This document shows positions 45,326-53,734 of a DNA stretch of 64,000 nt, one piece after another; position 1 is the first letter of the stretch, and each line of letters starts with the position of its first letter. Origin of the DNA: Clostridiaceae bacterium. Lineage in GTDB: Bacteria > Bacillota > Clostridia > Oscillospirales > Acutalibacteraceae. The stretch lies in contig JAEEHB010000015.1 of assembly GCA_016280595.1 (NCBI GenBank), forward strand, positions 19,244 through 83,243, given 5' to 3'. A model generated the notes under the pieces. The model was given only the letters and a program-made list of their open reading frames with translations, was not told the DNA's origin and did no database searches. The translations under genes and the position numbers were made by a program.

Positions 45326-46090
45326 TCAGAACTCCGTTTTGAAAAGAGCGTTTGCGTTTGCCCTTGTTATTTCGAGTATCTTTTCGGCGGTTGTGCCCCT
45401 TGCCTGAGCAAGGATTTCCGCAATATAGGGGATATAAGACGAATCGTTTCTTCTGCCCCTGAAAGGTACAGGTGTCATATAGGGGCAGTCCGTTTCTATA
45501 AGCAGCCTGTCATCAGGCACAATCGCCGCCACCTCAAGCGGCTTTCTCGCGTTTTTGAATGTCGCGGCGCCGCCGAGCCCTATATACATCCCGAGCTTCA
45601 GTGTTTCTTTCGCAAGTTCGGCAGAGCCGGAGAAGCAGTGAACAACGCCCTGCGGCCTGTATTTCGCAAGTATTCTGAAAGTGTCCTCGTGAGCCTCTCT
45701 GTCGTGCACTATCACCGGCAGTGAAAGTTCATTTGCGAGTATAACCTGCTCTTCAAATACTTTTATCTGCGTTTCTCTCGGCGAAAAATCATAGTGATAA
45801 TCAAGCCCTATTTCGCCTACCGCAACGCATTTCTCTTCACTGCACAGGGCACGCACTTCGTTTAAGTATCCGCTGCCCGCTTTTTCCGCCTCGTGAGGAT
45901 GAACACCGCAGGCGGCACGGATAAACGGATACTTTTCCGCGAGAGCAAGACTGCTGCGGGAGGACTCAATGTCGCTGCCGCAGTTTACAATTCCAGTTAC
46001 GCCTTTTTCATTTATGCAGGGCAGAAGTTCATCCCTGTCTTCGTCAAACGCTTCGCTGTCATAGTGAGCGTGGCTGTCATAGATAAACAT
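45326..46090 (-). CDS. tatD: TatD family metal-dependent DNase
   Basis: This 254-residue TIM-barrel nuclease has YDSHAHYDSEAFDEDR, AVGEIGLDYHYD, VIVHDREAHEDT, VVHCFSGS and IETDCPYMTPVPFRGRRN, the standard family signature. It acts as a 3'-5' DNA/RNA exonuclease, with roles in repair or quality control proposed for the family. It is cotranscribed with metG, the order (metS-tatD) conserved in Firmicutes; its first base overlaps the metG stop. Confidence 0.93.
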   Translation of the reverse strand: MFIYDSHAHYDSEAFDEDRDELLPCINEKGVTGIVNCGSDIESSRSSLALAEKYPFIRAACGVHPHEAEKAGSGYLNEVRALCSEEKCVAVGEIGLDYHYDFSPRETQIKVFEEQVILANELSLPVIVHDREAHEDTFRILAKYRPQGVVHCFSGSAELAKETLKLGMYIGLGGAATFKNARKPLEVAAIVPDDRLLIETDCPYMTPVPFRGRRNDSSYIPYIAEILAQARGTTAEKILEITRANANALFKTEF

Positions 46091-48021
46091 CAGCGGATTT
46101 TGCTTCCTGCGGGCACACCGTCAAGGAATACTACCTTCACATCGTCTTCGCCTGCGTCGGCGGCAAGTATCATACCGCAGCTTTCAACTCCGCACAGCAC
46201 GGCGGGCTTGAGGTTTGAAACGAGGATAACGGTTTTGCCGATAAGGTCTTCGGGCTTATACCATTTTGCTATTCCGCTTGCAACGGTGCGGTTTTCACCC
46301 GTACCGACATCAAGTGTAAGCTGAAGCAGTTTCTTCGCTTTCTTGACCGGGAAGCAGTCAATGATTTTTGCCGCTCTCAGGTCTGTCTTTGCGAATTCGT
46401 CAATATCAATCTTCGCTATTCCCTCGATTTCTTCTTTGAGGGGATTTTCTTTTACTCCCGATGCGGCGGAGAGTTCTTCAATTTCCTTCTGCATATCGAG
46501 TCTCGGGAAGATGATTTCGCCCTTCACAACCGAATAGGTTGCTCTCTCTCCATATGTGAATGCCTCGTCCCAGACGAAATCTTTTTCAATGCCGAGCTGC
46601 TCCCTGATTTTCGGAGCGGTAGCGGGCATAAAGGGAGCGATAAGCACCGAGGTGATTCTCAGGCACTCGCACAGATTATACATTACATTGGCAAGTTTCG
46701 CTTTGTTGCTCTCGTCTTTCGCGAGAATCCAGGGCGTAGTTTCGTCAATGTATTTGTTTGTGGCGGAAATCAGTTTCCATATTTCGGCAAGAGCCACCGA
46801 GTAGTTGAGAGCGTCAAGGTTTTCCTGCGCTTTCTGAGCGGCGGTCTTTGCAGTATCAATCAGATTAGCGTCATATTCGCTCGCTTCTCTTTCGGCGGGA
46901 ATTGTGCCTGCAAAATACTTCTCAACCATCGAAACGGTCCTTGAGAGAAGATTGCCCAGGTCGTTTGCAAGGTCGGAGTTTATTCTGTTTATCAGATTTT
47001 CGTTTGAGAATACGCCGTCCGAACCGAAGGCGATTTCTCTGAGCAGATAGTATCTGAGCGCGTCAACGCCGTATCTTTCCGCAAGAATAACGGGGTCAAC
47101 AACATTGCCCTTTGATTTTGACATCTTGCCGCCTTCAAGAAGCACCCAGCCGTGAGCGTAAACTTTGTCGGGGCAGGGGATATCAAGAGACATAAGGAAG
47201 GCGGGCCAGTAAATGGTGTGGAATCTTACGATATCTTTACCGATAAGCTGCACATTTGCGGGCCAGAATTTCTTATAAAGGCTGTCATCCTCTCCGGCGT
47301 AGCCCAGAGCGGTGATATAGTTGGTGAGCGCGTCAAGCCAGACATAGATTACGTGGTCCGGATTTACGGGCACGGGTATGCCCCATTTGAATGAGGAACG
47401 GGAGATGCAAAGGTCCTGAAGGCCGGGCTTTATGAAATTGTTTATCATCTCATTCTGCCTGCTCACGGGCTCAATAAAACCGGGGTGCTCTTCATAGTAT
47501 TTCACAAGTCTGTCCGCGTAGTTTGACAGTTTGAAGAAATACGCTTCTTCCTCCGCTTTGTAAACGGGTCTGCCGCAGTCGGGGCACTTGCCGTCAACCG
47601 CCTGTGTTTCAGTCCAGAAGGATTCGCAGGGCTTGCAGTAAAGGCCCTCGTATTTTCCCTTGTATATGTCGCCTTTTTCATACATCTTTTCAAAGATGCG
47701 CTGAACGGCTTTTTCGTGATAGCCGTCTGTGGTGCGTATGAACTTGTCGTTGCTTATGTTCATAAGTTTCCACAGTTCTTTGATGCCGGCAACAATGTTG
47801 TCAACATATTCTTTGGGCGTAACGCCCGCCTCTTTGGCCTTGTCTTCTATTTTCTGGCCGTGCTCGTCTGTGCCGGTAAGGAAGAATACATCACAGCCCT
47901 GAAGGCGTTTATATCTTGCCATTGTGTCGGCGGCAACGGTTGAATAGGTGTGGCCGATATGAAGTTTATCCGAGGGATAATAAATCGGTGTGGTTATATA
48001 AAAAGTTTTTTTATCGTTCAT
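46090..48021 (-). CDS. metG: Methionyl-tRNA synthetase with C-terminal tRNA-binding domain
   Basis: MetG loads methionine on tRNA. The class I signature HIGH (residues 21-24) and KMSKSKGN (near 300) are present. A zinc knuckle has two CxxC pairs (CKPC and CPDC, about 128-150). The protein ends with the Tsuji-type OB tRNA-binding domain (from DEFAKTDLRAAKIIDC to the end). The start is ATG 48021, since AGGA lies directly before GTG 48030 but nine bases before this ATG. Length 643. It follows nagB by 15 bases. Confidence 0.96.
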   Translation of the reverse strand: MNDKKTFYITTPIYYPSDKLHIGHTYSTVAADTMARYKRLQGCDVFFLTGTDEHGQKIEDKAKEAGVTPKEYVDNIVAGIKELWKLMNISNDKFIRTTDGYHEKAVQRIFEKMYEKGDIYKGKYEGLYCKPCESFWTETQAVDGKCPDCGRPVYKAEEEAYFFKLSNYADRLVKYYEEHPGFIEPVSRQNEMINNFIKPGLQDLCISRSSFKWGIPVPVNPDHVIYVWLDALTNYITALGYAGEDDSLYKKFWPANVQLIGKDIVRFHTIYWPAFLMSLDIPCPDKVYAHGWVLLEGGKMSKSKGNVVDPVILAERYGVDALRYYLLREIAFGSDGVFSNENLINRINSDLANDLGNLLSRTVSMVEKYFAGTIPAEREASEYDANLIDTAKTAAQKAQENLDALNYSVALAEIWKLISATNKYIDETTPWILAKDESNKAKLANVMYNLCECLRITSVLIAPFMPATAPKIREQLGIEKDFVWDEAFTYGERATYSVVKGEIIFPRLDMQKEIEELSAASGVKENPLKEEIEGIAKIDIDEFAKTDLRAAKIIDCFPVKKAKKLLQLTLDVGTGENRTVASGIAKWYKPEDLIGKTVILVSNLKPAVLCGVESCGMILAADAGEDDVKVVFLDGVPAGSKIR

Positions 48022-48036
48022 TTTTATCACTCCTGA

Positions 48037-48756
48037 TTAAAGTAATGCCGCAGCGGCGGTGTCAAGGTAAACGGTGACATCGGGATGCTGCTGAAGAATT
48101 GATGCGGGGCACATGGGTGTAACGGGCCCCTTTATCATATCTCTGACCGCCTGTGCCTTTGAACTTCCGGTTGCGATCATTATGATTTTCTTTGAACGCA
48201 TTATCGAGCCGATGCCCATAGTCAGAGCGTAGTGCGGCATGGGCACATCGTCAAAGTATATTGAGTTTGCATCTATGGTGGACTGTGTCAGTGTTACCTT
48301 CCACGCTTCGTCGGTGAATTCTTCGCCCGGCTCGTTGAAAGCAATGTGACCGTTTCTGCCGATTCCGAGCAGCTGAATATCTATGCCGCCCTTCGCCTTT
48401 ATCGCTTCGGCGTACCTTGCCGATTCCTCATCCGGGTCTGCGTTGCCGTCAAGAAAATCGACATTGTCCATATTGATGTCTGTTTTTGAAAACAGGTTTT
48501 CGCACATGAAAGTGAAATAACTGTTTTTGTGGTCTTTCGGAAGGTCGCAGTATTCGTCAAGGTTAAAGGTGCTTATATTTTTGAGCGAAACCTTTCCCTG
48601 TTTGTAACTTTCCGCGATGTATTCATAGGTCGGCACGGGGGAGGCACCGGTCGCAAAGCCGAGCACGCAGGCGGGATTTGCGTTAATGTAATCGACATAA
48701 AAACTGCCGGCCGCTTCGCCTATTTCTTTTTCGTTATTGAAGATTTTGATTTCCAT
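48037..48756 (-). CDS. nagB: Glucosamine-6-phosphate deaminase
   Basis: NagB turns glucosamine-6-phosphate into fructose-6-phosphate and ammonia. The 239-residue product has CVLGFATGASPVPTYEYI, FNLDEYCDLPKDHKNSY and LGIGRNGHIAFNEPG, the catalytic Asp/Glu/His set. The start is ATG 48756, eight bases after GAGGAG. It lies between the Gfo/Idh gene and metG in the same unit. No nagA is present in the window. Confidence 0.95.
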   Translation of the reverse strand: MEIKIFNNEKEIGEAAGSFYVDYINANPACVLGFATGASPVPTYEYIAESYKQGKVSLKNISTFNLDEYCDLPKDHKNSYFTFMCENLFSKTDINMDNVDFLDGNADPDEESARYAEAIKAKGGIDIQLLGIGRNGHIAFNEPGEEFTDEAWKVTLTQSTIDANSIYFDDVPMPHYALTMGIGSIMRSKKIIMIATGSSKAQAVRDMIKGPVTPMCPASILQQHPDVTVYLDTAAAALL

Positions 48757-48768
48757 TGAATTCACTCC

Positions 48769-49839
48769 TCAGTCTATGGTGATTTCCTTATGAGAATCGG
48801 ATGAATCGTAAATAGCCTGCATTATCTTTGATGTGAGCACGGCGTTGTCAATATACTGCCTGTTTTTGCCGCCGCCTTCGGACACAAGCCTTACGAAATC
48901 GTTAATCTCGTTTTCATACATGTTGGTTTCGCGGCATTTCACTTTTTCTTCGGTCAGCATACCGTTTTTCACTCCGTAGAGGGTGAAGTCGCCGCAGTAA
49001 TTGAGCCTGATACCGGCCTTCGTGCCCATGAAATCAATAAATGTTTCGCTCTTGCCGATATTCTGTGCCCAGGCGCCGTTGAAACTGATTACGGGGCCGC
49101 TTGTGCGGATAATACCCGTTACGGAATCGTCAACATCGTAAACACCGTTTTCCGTGTCGGATGTATTCTCCGCCCACATTCCGGTGTGAACATAGTTTTT
49201 CATATCCACGCCGAGTTTTGAAAACGCCTCACCCGATGCGCTGAGGGGCTTCGGGTCGCCGCAGCAGTACATCACAAGGTCAAGGTAATGCACGCCCCAG
49301 TCAATCAGCGCGCCGCCGCCCGATACGGCTTTGGTGGTGAAATCTCCGCCGAGACCGGGTATTGACCTGTGAGCGCGGAATGACGCGTAAACGTGATACA
49401 CTTCGCCGAGTTCGCCGCTGTCAATGAGGTCTTTTATTTTGTTTACATAGGTGTTGAATCTGTTGCATACGCCTATGTTGAGAATTTTGCCTGTTTCATG
49501 GGCTGTTTTCTGCATTTCAAGCGCTTCGGAAAGAATTCTCGCCGCCGGCTTTTCGCAGAGAACGTGCTTGCCCGCTTTCAGAAAATCTATTGCTATGATT
49601 GAATGAAAGTCATTGTGAGTGCACACCGAAACTGCATCGAGATCGGGGTCGGAAAGAAAGTCATGATAATCCGTGACCGCCGTGCCGCAGCCGTATTTTT
49701 CGACCGCTTCTTTTGCTCTTTCGGGTATAATATCGCAGAAATACTTTATTTCGACATTTTCGTTTTTCATATAGGAAGGGATGTGAGCGGCGTTTGCGAT
49801 TGAGCCGCAGCCGATGACTGCTACTTTGACTTTTTTCAT
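48769..49839 (-). CDS. Gfo/Idh/MocA family oxidoreductase
   Basis: This 356-residue NAD(P)-dependent enzyme has a Rossmann fold (VAVIGCGSIANAAHIPSYM), the catalytic EKPAARILSEAL motif (Lys of EKP), and a C-terminal beta-sheet dimer domain with GALIDWGVHYLDLVMYCCG. Such enzymes oxidise sugars or inositols; substrate cannot be told. It is the first gene of the minus-strand unit and diverges from two TIM-barrel epimerases across a 167-base region, which suggests a shared sugar pathway. Confidence 0.92.
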   Translation of the reverse strand: MKKVKVAVIGCGSIANAAHIPSYMKNENVEIKYFCDIIPERAKEAVEKYGCGTAVTDYHDFLSDPDLDAVSVCTHNDFHSIIAIDFLKAGKHVLCEKPAARILSEALEMQKTAHETGKILNIGVCNRFNTYVNKIKDLIDSGELGEVYHVYASFRAHRSIPGLGGDFTTKAVSGGGALIDWGVHYLDLVMYCCGDPKPLSASGEAFSKLGVDMKNYVHTGMWAENTSDTENGVYDVDDSVTGIIRTSGPVISFNGAWAQNIGKSETFIDFMGTKAGIRLNYCGDFTLYGVKNGMLTEEKVKCRETNMYENEINDFVRLVSEGGGKNRQYIDNAVLTSKIMQAIYDSSDSHKEITID

Positions 49840-49873
49840 AATAAAGCATCTCCTTATAAATTATCAATATACT

Positions 49874-49902
49874 ATAATATACCAACGTATTGAAAATGTA
49901 AA
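49874..49902 (-). promoter_or_regulatory. Predicted promoter of the Gfo/Idh-nagB-metG unit
   Basis: On the minus strand TTTACA (49897-49902) and TATTAT (49874-49879) are separated by 17 bases, about 34 bases before the start codon of the oxidoreductase. It is one of two divergent promoters in this AT-rich region. Confidence 0.65.
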
Positions 49903-49940
49903 GTAAAATAAAAATATTCAGTTGGTTTTAAATATGGCTA

Positions 49941-49970
49941 TTGATATATAATAAAATAATGTGATATACT
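49941..49970 (+). promoter_or_regulatory. Predicted extended -10 promoter of the epimerase operon
   Basis: TTGATA (49941-49946) and TATACT (49965-49970) have an 18-base spacer, and TGA precedes the -10 box. It lies 36 bases before the first epimerase ATG at 50007 and ends 39 bases or more from the divergent promoter. Confidence 0.6.
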
Positions 49971-50006
49971 TTTTCCGGATATCAAATATATTACGGAGGA
50001 ATTACT

Positions 50007-50846
50007 ATGAGCAGATTTAAGATTGGCGTTATCATTGATTCTTTCAGGACCGATACCGAAACCGCAGTCAAAAAGGCGGCGCAGGTCGGCGCTCAGGGCA
50101 TACAGGTTTATGCCACCAACGGAGAGATGGCTCCCGAAAATATGACCGCTGCCAAAAAAGCGTGGTTCAATTCTCTTGTGTCCGATAACGGCCTTGTCGT
50201 TTCCGCCCTTTGCGGAGACCTCGGCGGCGGCTTCGGCAGCAGAGAGGCAAACCCCGCAAAAATCGAAAAATCAAAAAGAATACTCGACCTCGCCAAAGAA
50301 CTCGGCACCGATATAGTCACCACTCATATCGGCGTTGTGCCCGGCGACAAAAATCACGAGAGATATAAGATTATGCAGGAGGCGTGCTTTGAACTTTCAC
50401 GCTATGCGGACAGTATCGATGCGCATTTCGCGATTGAAACGGGCCCCGAAACATCGGCTGTGCTCAAAGAGTTTCTTGACGCTCTCGGCTCAACGGGCGT
50501 CGGCGTAAACCTTGACCCCGCAAACCTTGTAATGGTTACGGGCGACGATCCTGCCGGCGCGGTTTACAACCTTCGCGATTACATAGTGCATACCCACGCA
50601 AAAGACGGAAAACAGCTTTATTATAAAGACCCCGAAATGGTTTACGGCATAGTTAAGGATTCTCTCGTAACAGGTCCGAGTTTCCTCGAAGTGCCTTTGG
50701 GCGAGGGAAGCGTTCCCTGGGATAAATACCTTGACGCGCTTGAAGATGTAGGCTTCAAGGGCTTCCTCACCATTGAGAGAGAAGTCGGCGACAATCCCGA
50801 AAAAGACATCAGAACAGCAGTTGATTTCCTCAGAGAGCGAATCTGA
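50007..50846 (+). CDS. Sugar phosphate isomerase/epimerase (AP-endonuclease-2 type TIM barrel)
   Basis: This 279-residue protein belongs to the xylose-isomerase-like TIM barrel family. The likely metal ligands are Glu in AIETGPE, Asp in VGVNLDPANL, His in YIVHTHAKDG and Glu in FLTIEREVG. Members epimerise or isomerise sugars or act on 3-oxo sugars; the substrate is unknown. The start ATG follows ACGGAGGAATT. A second related gene lies 17 bases downstream. Confidence 0.9.
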   Translation: MSRFKIGVIIDSFRTDTETAVKKAAQVGAQGIQVYATNGEMAPENMTAAKKAWFNSLVSDNGLVVSALCGDLGGGFGSREANPAKIEKSKRILDLAKELGTDIVTTHIGVVPGDKNHERYKIMQEACFELSRYADSIDAHFAIETGPETSAVLKEFLDALGSTGVGVNLDPANLVMVTGDDPAGAVYNLRDYIVHTHAKDGKQLYYKDPEMVYGIVKDSLVTGPSFLEVPLGEGSVPWDKYLDALEDVGFKGFLTIEREVGDNPEKDIRTAVDFLRERI

Positions 50847-50863
50847 AAAGAAGGTGTTTCGTT

Positions 50864-51715
50864 ATGAAAATCGGTGTCAGCAGTTACAGTTTTCAGCAGC
50901 TTATCGGTCCGGGTGAGCAGACGCAGAAAAGCGTGATAGCCCTTGCCGCGCAGATGGGCTTTGAAGGTATAGAGTTTACCGACCTCAACGTGCCCGAAAA
51001 TATGACAGAAAAAGAATATGCCGCCGAAATCAGAGAAGAGTGCGAAAAGTATTCTCTGCCCGTCGCGGCTTATACAATAGGCGCGGATCTGCTAAAAGGC
51101 GAGGCGGAGATTGAAAGAGTCTGCCGCAAACTCGATGTCGCATCCGTGCTCGGCGCTCCCGCCCTGCGTCACGATACCGCGTGGGGGCTTTCGGGTGAAG
51201 ATAAATCCTTCAAGGGCTTTGAAAACGTGCTTCCCGTGCTTGCCGATTCCTGCAGAAAAATCACGCAGTATGCCGAATCAATCGGCATAGTTACGATGAC
51301 CGAGAACCACGGTCAGTTCTGTCAGGAGAGCGCAAGGGTAGAAAAACTCATAAATACCGTCGCTCACCCGAATTTCGGCGTGCTCTGCGATATAGGCAAT
51401 TTCAACTGCGCGGATGAAAACAGCGCGCAGGCTGTCGGCAGACTTCTGCCCTATATCAAGCATGTTCACGCAAAGGATTTCCATATAAAGAGCGGCAACG
51501 GTTTTAACCCCGGTGAAGGTTTCTTCCGCTCAAGAGCGGGCAACTATCTCAGGGGCGCGATTATCGGGCACGGCGATGTTCCCGTTTATCAGTGTGTCAA
51601 AACCATCGCGGCAAGCGGATATGACGGCTTTATCAGCATAGAGTTTGAAGGTATGGAAAACTGCCTTAATGCAATAAGGATAGGCCTTGAAAATCTTAAA
51701 GGGATGATTAAGTGA
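50864..51715 (+). CDS. Second sugar phosphate isomerase/epimerase TIM barrel
   Basis: This 283-residue protein has the same fold as its neighbour but differs strongly in sequence: KIGVSSYSFQQLIGPGEQ at the start, then VTMTENHGQF (Glu ligand), LCDIGNFNCAD (Asp), HVHAKDFHIKSG (His) and ISIEFEGMEN (Glu). It was probably not a recent duplication. Its start ATG follows GAAGGTG. The stop overlaps the alpha/beta hydrolase start (GTG 51712), so all three are coupled. Confidence 0.9.
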   Translation: MKIGVSSYSFQQLIGPGEQTQKSVIALAAQMGFEGIEFTDLNVPENMTEKEYAAEIREECEKYSLPVAAYTIGADLLKGEAEIERVCRKLDVASVLGAPALRHDTAWGLSGEDKSFKGFENVLPVLADSCRKITQYAESIGIVTMTENHGQFCQESARVEKLINTVAHPNFGVLCDIGNFNCADENSAQAVGRLLPYIKHVHAKDFHIKSGNGFNPGEGFFRSRAGNYLRGAIIGHGDVPVYQCVKTIAASGYDGFISIEFEGMENCLNAIRIGLENLKGMIK

Positions 51716-52608
51716 AAAAAGAAGAACTGAAAGCCCTCATCAAAGCGGGCGAAACGCTCACCCTTGACGATGAGGCGAGAAAAAAATATCCGGGCGAATA
51801 CATCAAACTTTCACACGGATACACTCACTATGAACTTGCGGGTGAAGGCGAGGCGGTTGTGCTCGTGCACGGCTATTCAACGCCTTACTTCATCTATGAT
51901 AAACTCTATGCCCGTTTCCTTGAACTCGGCTATAAAGTGCTGCGCTATGACCTTTACGGCAGAGGCTTTTCTGACAGACCGGGAGGAAAGCACGACCAGG
52001 CATTTTTCGCTCAGCAGCTTGAAGAACTAACCCGCGCCCTGCTCGGCGATGAGCAGTTTATTCTCTGCGGCACATCAATGGGAGGGGCAATCACCTCAAC
52101 CTACTGTATGATGTACCCGGGCAGAGTGAAAAAACTGATTCTGCTCGCCCCTGCGGGTATGGATTCCTTCAAACCTCCGTTCTATATGAAACTCTGCGCC
52201 TCCAAAGGGCTTGGCAGTATTCTTTTCAGCCTGATAGGCGACAAGGTGCTTATCAGCAGCACCTCCGGTGAATTGTATCACTGTCCGCAGGAAGAGAAAG
52301 ATTACTACACCCGCTCGTTTGCCGAAGGATGCAAGTACAAGGGCTACCTCAAATGCACTCTCTCATCCTTAAGATACACAATCCTCGACACCGCGAAATC
52401 AATGAAGGGATATAAATCCGTCGGCGAGCAGAAAATACCGTTGCTTGTGATATGGGGAGATATAGATAAAACGATGCCCTATTACCAGCATACGCGTCTG
52501 CTCGAAGTCTGCCCGCAGGCAGAACTTCACACTTTTGAGGGCTTCGGACATACCTTCCTCTTTGATGACGGCAAGAAGACAATGGATGTAATTGAAAAAT
52601 TCATATAA
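51712..52608 (+). CDS. Alpha/beta hydrolase
   Basis: This 298-residue serine hydrolase has LVHGYSTPYFIYDKL (oxyanion region), the nucleophile elbow CGTSMGGAITS, an Asp in VIWGDIDKTMPYYQ and the His in GFGHTFLF. No signal peptide is visible, so it probably acts in the cytoplasm. GTG 51712 overlaps the previous stop by four bases. In the operon with two sugar epimerases it may remove an acyl or aryl ester from a sugar; this is only inferred. Confidence 0.88.
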   Translation: MKKEELKALIKAGETLTLDDEARKKYPGEYIKLSHGYTHYELAGEGEAVVLVHGYSTPYFIYDKLYARFLELGYKVLRYDLYGRGFSDRPGGKHDQAFFAQQLEELTRALLGDEQFILCGTSMGGAITSTYCMMYPGRVKKLILLAPAGMDSFKPPFYMKLCASKGLGSILFSLIGDKVLISSTSGELYHCPQEEKDYYTRSFAEGCKYKGYLKCTLSSLRYTILDTAKSMKGYKSVGEQKIPLLVIWGDIDKTMPYYQHTRLLEVCPQAELHTFEGFGHTFLFDDGKKTMDVIEKFI

Positions 52609-52611
52609 TTA

Positions 52612-52645
52612 AAAGCCCGCAGGAATCAATCCTGCGGACTTTATC
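52612..52645. terminator. Terminator between convergent alpha/beta hydrolase and dusB
   Basis: CCGCAGGA (52617-52624) pairs with TCCTGCGG (52630-52637) around a 5-base loop. AAAGC on the left and ACTTTATCTTTT on the right extend it, giving A and T tracts on both sides for both genes. Confidence 0.8.
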
Positions 52646-52647
52646 TT

Positions 52648-53616
52648 TTATTCTGCGGCGCTTATTATCACTTTTTCAGCCAGCGCTTCAAGCTGCTCAA
52701 TGCTTTCGAGCGCGCCTATTTCACGCCTGAATGAGGCGGCGCCTCTCACACCTTTTATGTACCAGCCGGCGTGCTTTCTCGCCTCTCTCATACCCACATA
52801 GTCGCCCTTATATTCGCAGAGCTTTTTGATATGGTTTACCATAACCCGCATCTTTTCTTCAATCGGCGGCTCGGGCAGAGTTTCTCCCGCGCCGAGCAGG
52901 GTGTTTATCTGAGCGAATATCCACGGATTCCCGAGCGCGCCCCTGCCTGCCATAATATGGTCACAGCCCGTGTATTCATACATCTTTTTTGCGCTTTCGG
53001 CATCCGTTATATCACCGTTTCCGGTAACGGGAATATTTACCGCTTCTTTTACCGCCTTTATTACATCAAGGTCAACGGGCGGAGCATACATTTGTTTCCT
53101 TGTCCTGCCGTGTACGGTTATTGCCGCCGCGCCGGCGTTTTCGAGCATCACGGCGAGAGCAGGAGCGTTCACGCTGCTTTCATCCCAGCCCGAGCGCATC
53201 TTCACCGTAACGGGCAGACTGACCGCTTTTGCGCACGCTTCGGTTATCCTCGCGGCGAGGTCAGGGTCTTTCATAAGCGCGCTTCCGCCGCCGTGCCCTG
53301 CAACCTTCGGGGCGGGGCAGCCCATATTGATATCCACCGCGAAACAGCCCGTCGACTCGGCGAGTTTTGCCGCCTGTGCCATCGCCTCAGGCTCACAGCC
53401 GAAAATCTGCACAACGGCGGGTCTTTCGTTTTCGCTCAGCGACATAAGCAGAGCGGACTTTCTGTCGTGCATAATCAGGCCTTTCGCGCTGACCATTTCT
53501 GTATATACACAGGACGCACCGTAAGACAGACAGAGTTCTCTGAAAGCCCTGTCCGTTACCCCCGCCATCGGCGCGAGTGCGCAGTATCCTTTTAATACGG
53601 TATCTCCGATGTTCAT
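52648..53616 (-). CDS. dusB: tRNA-dihydrouridine synthase (DusB)
   Basis: DusB reduces uridine to dihydrouridine in tRNA with FMN. The 322-residue product has APMAGVTDRAFRELC, VDINMGCPAPKV (catalytic Cys), TVKMRSGWDESSVNAPALAV, ITVHGRTRKQMYAPPVD and GRGALGNPWIFAQI, all diagnostic. Single gene unit with a predicted extended -10 promoter upstream. Divergent from polA. The exact uridine positions are inferred from the family. Confidence 0.95.
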   Translation of the reverse strand: MNIGDTVLKGYCALAPMAGVTDRAFRELCLSYGASCVYTEMVSAKGLIMHDRKSALLMSLSENERPAVVQIFGCEPEAMAQAAKLAESTGCFAVDINMGCPAPKVAGHGGGSALMKDPDLAARITEACAKAVSLPVTVKMRSGWDESSVNAPALAVMLENAGAAAITVHGRTRKQMYAPPVDLDVIKAVKEAVNIPVTGNGDITDAESAKKMYEYTGCDHIMAGRGALGNPWIFAQINTLLGAGETLPEPPIEEKMRVMVNHIKKLCEYKGDYVGMREARKHAGWYIKGVRGAASFRREIGALESIEQLEALAEKVIISAAE

Positions 53617-53631
53617 TTTATCACCGCTAAA

Positions 53632-53660
53632 ATAGTATCATATAAATCGGTTATGTTCAA
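53632..53660 (-). promoter_or_regulatory. Predicted promoter of dusB
   Basis: On the minus strand TTGAAC (53655-53660) and TACTAT (53632-53637) are separated by 17 bases, with TGA directly before the -10 box. It lies close to the start codon at 53616, so the leader would be short. Confidence 0.55.
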
Positions 53661-53693
53661 TATCAAAAAAATGTGGCACACCTGCGTATAATA

Positions 53694-53702
53694 TGATATA
53701 AT
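53694..53702 (+). promoter_or_regulatory. Predicted extended -10 element upstream of polA
   Basis: TGATATAAT (53694-53702) is a perfect extended -10 sequence, about 33 bases before the polA ATG. No good -35 box lies at the proper distance. A second TATAAT sits at 53687-53692. Confidence 0.5.
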
Positions 53703-53734
53703 AAATTAGATAAGCGGCAAAATGAGGTGTTTAT

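Noticed and set aside
44344..45342. 332-codon + strand frame over the prsW end and PHP gene
   Set aside because: It crosses a strong terminator and lies opposite the PHP gene; Phe/Val/Cys-rich text without a domain.
52771..53595. 274-codon + strand frame opposite dusB
   Set aside because: Shadow of dusB, which has every catalytic motif on the other strand.
53670..53690. Sigma-54-type promoter (TGGCAC) before polA
   Set aside because: The GG to GC distance is too short for a -24/-12 promoter.
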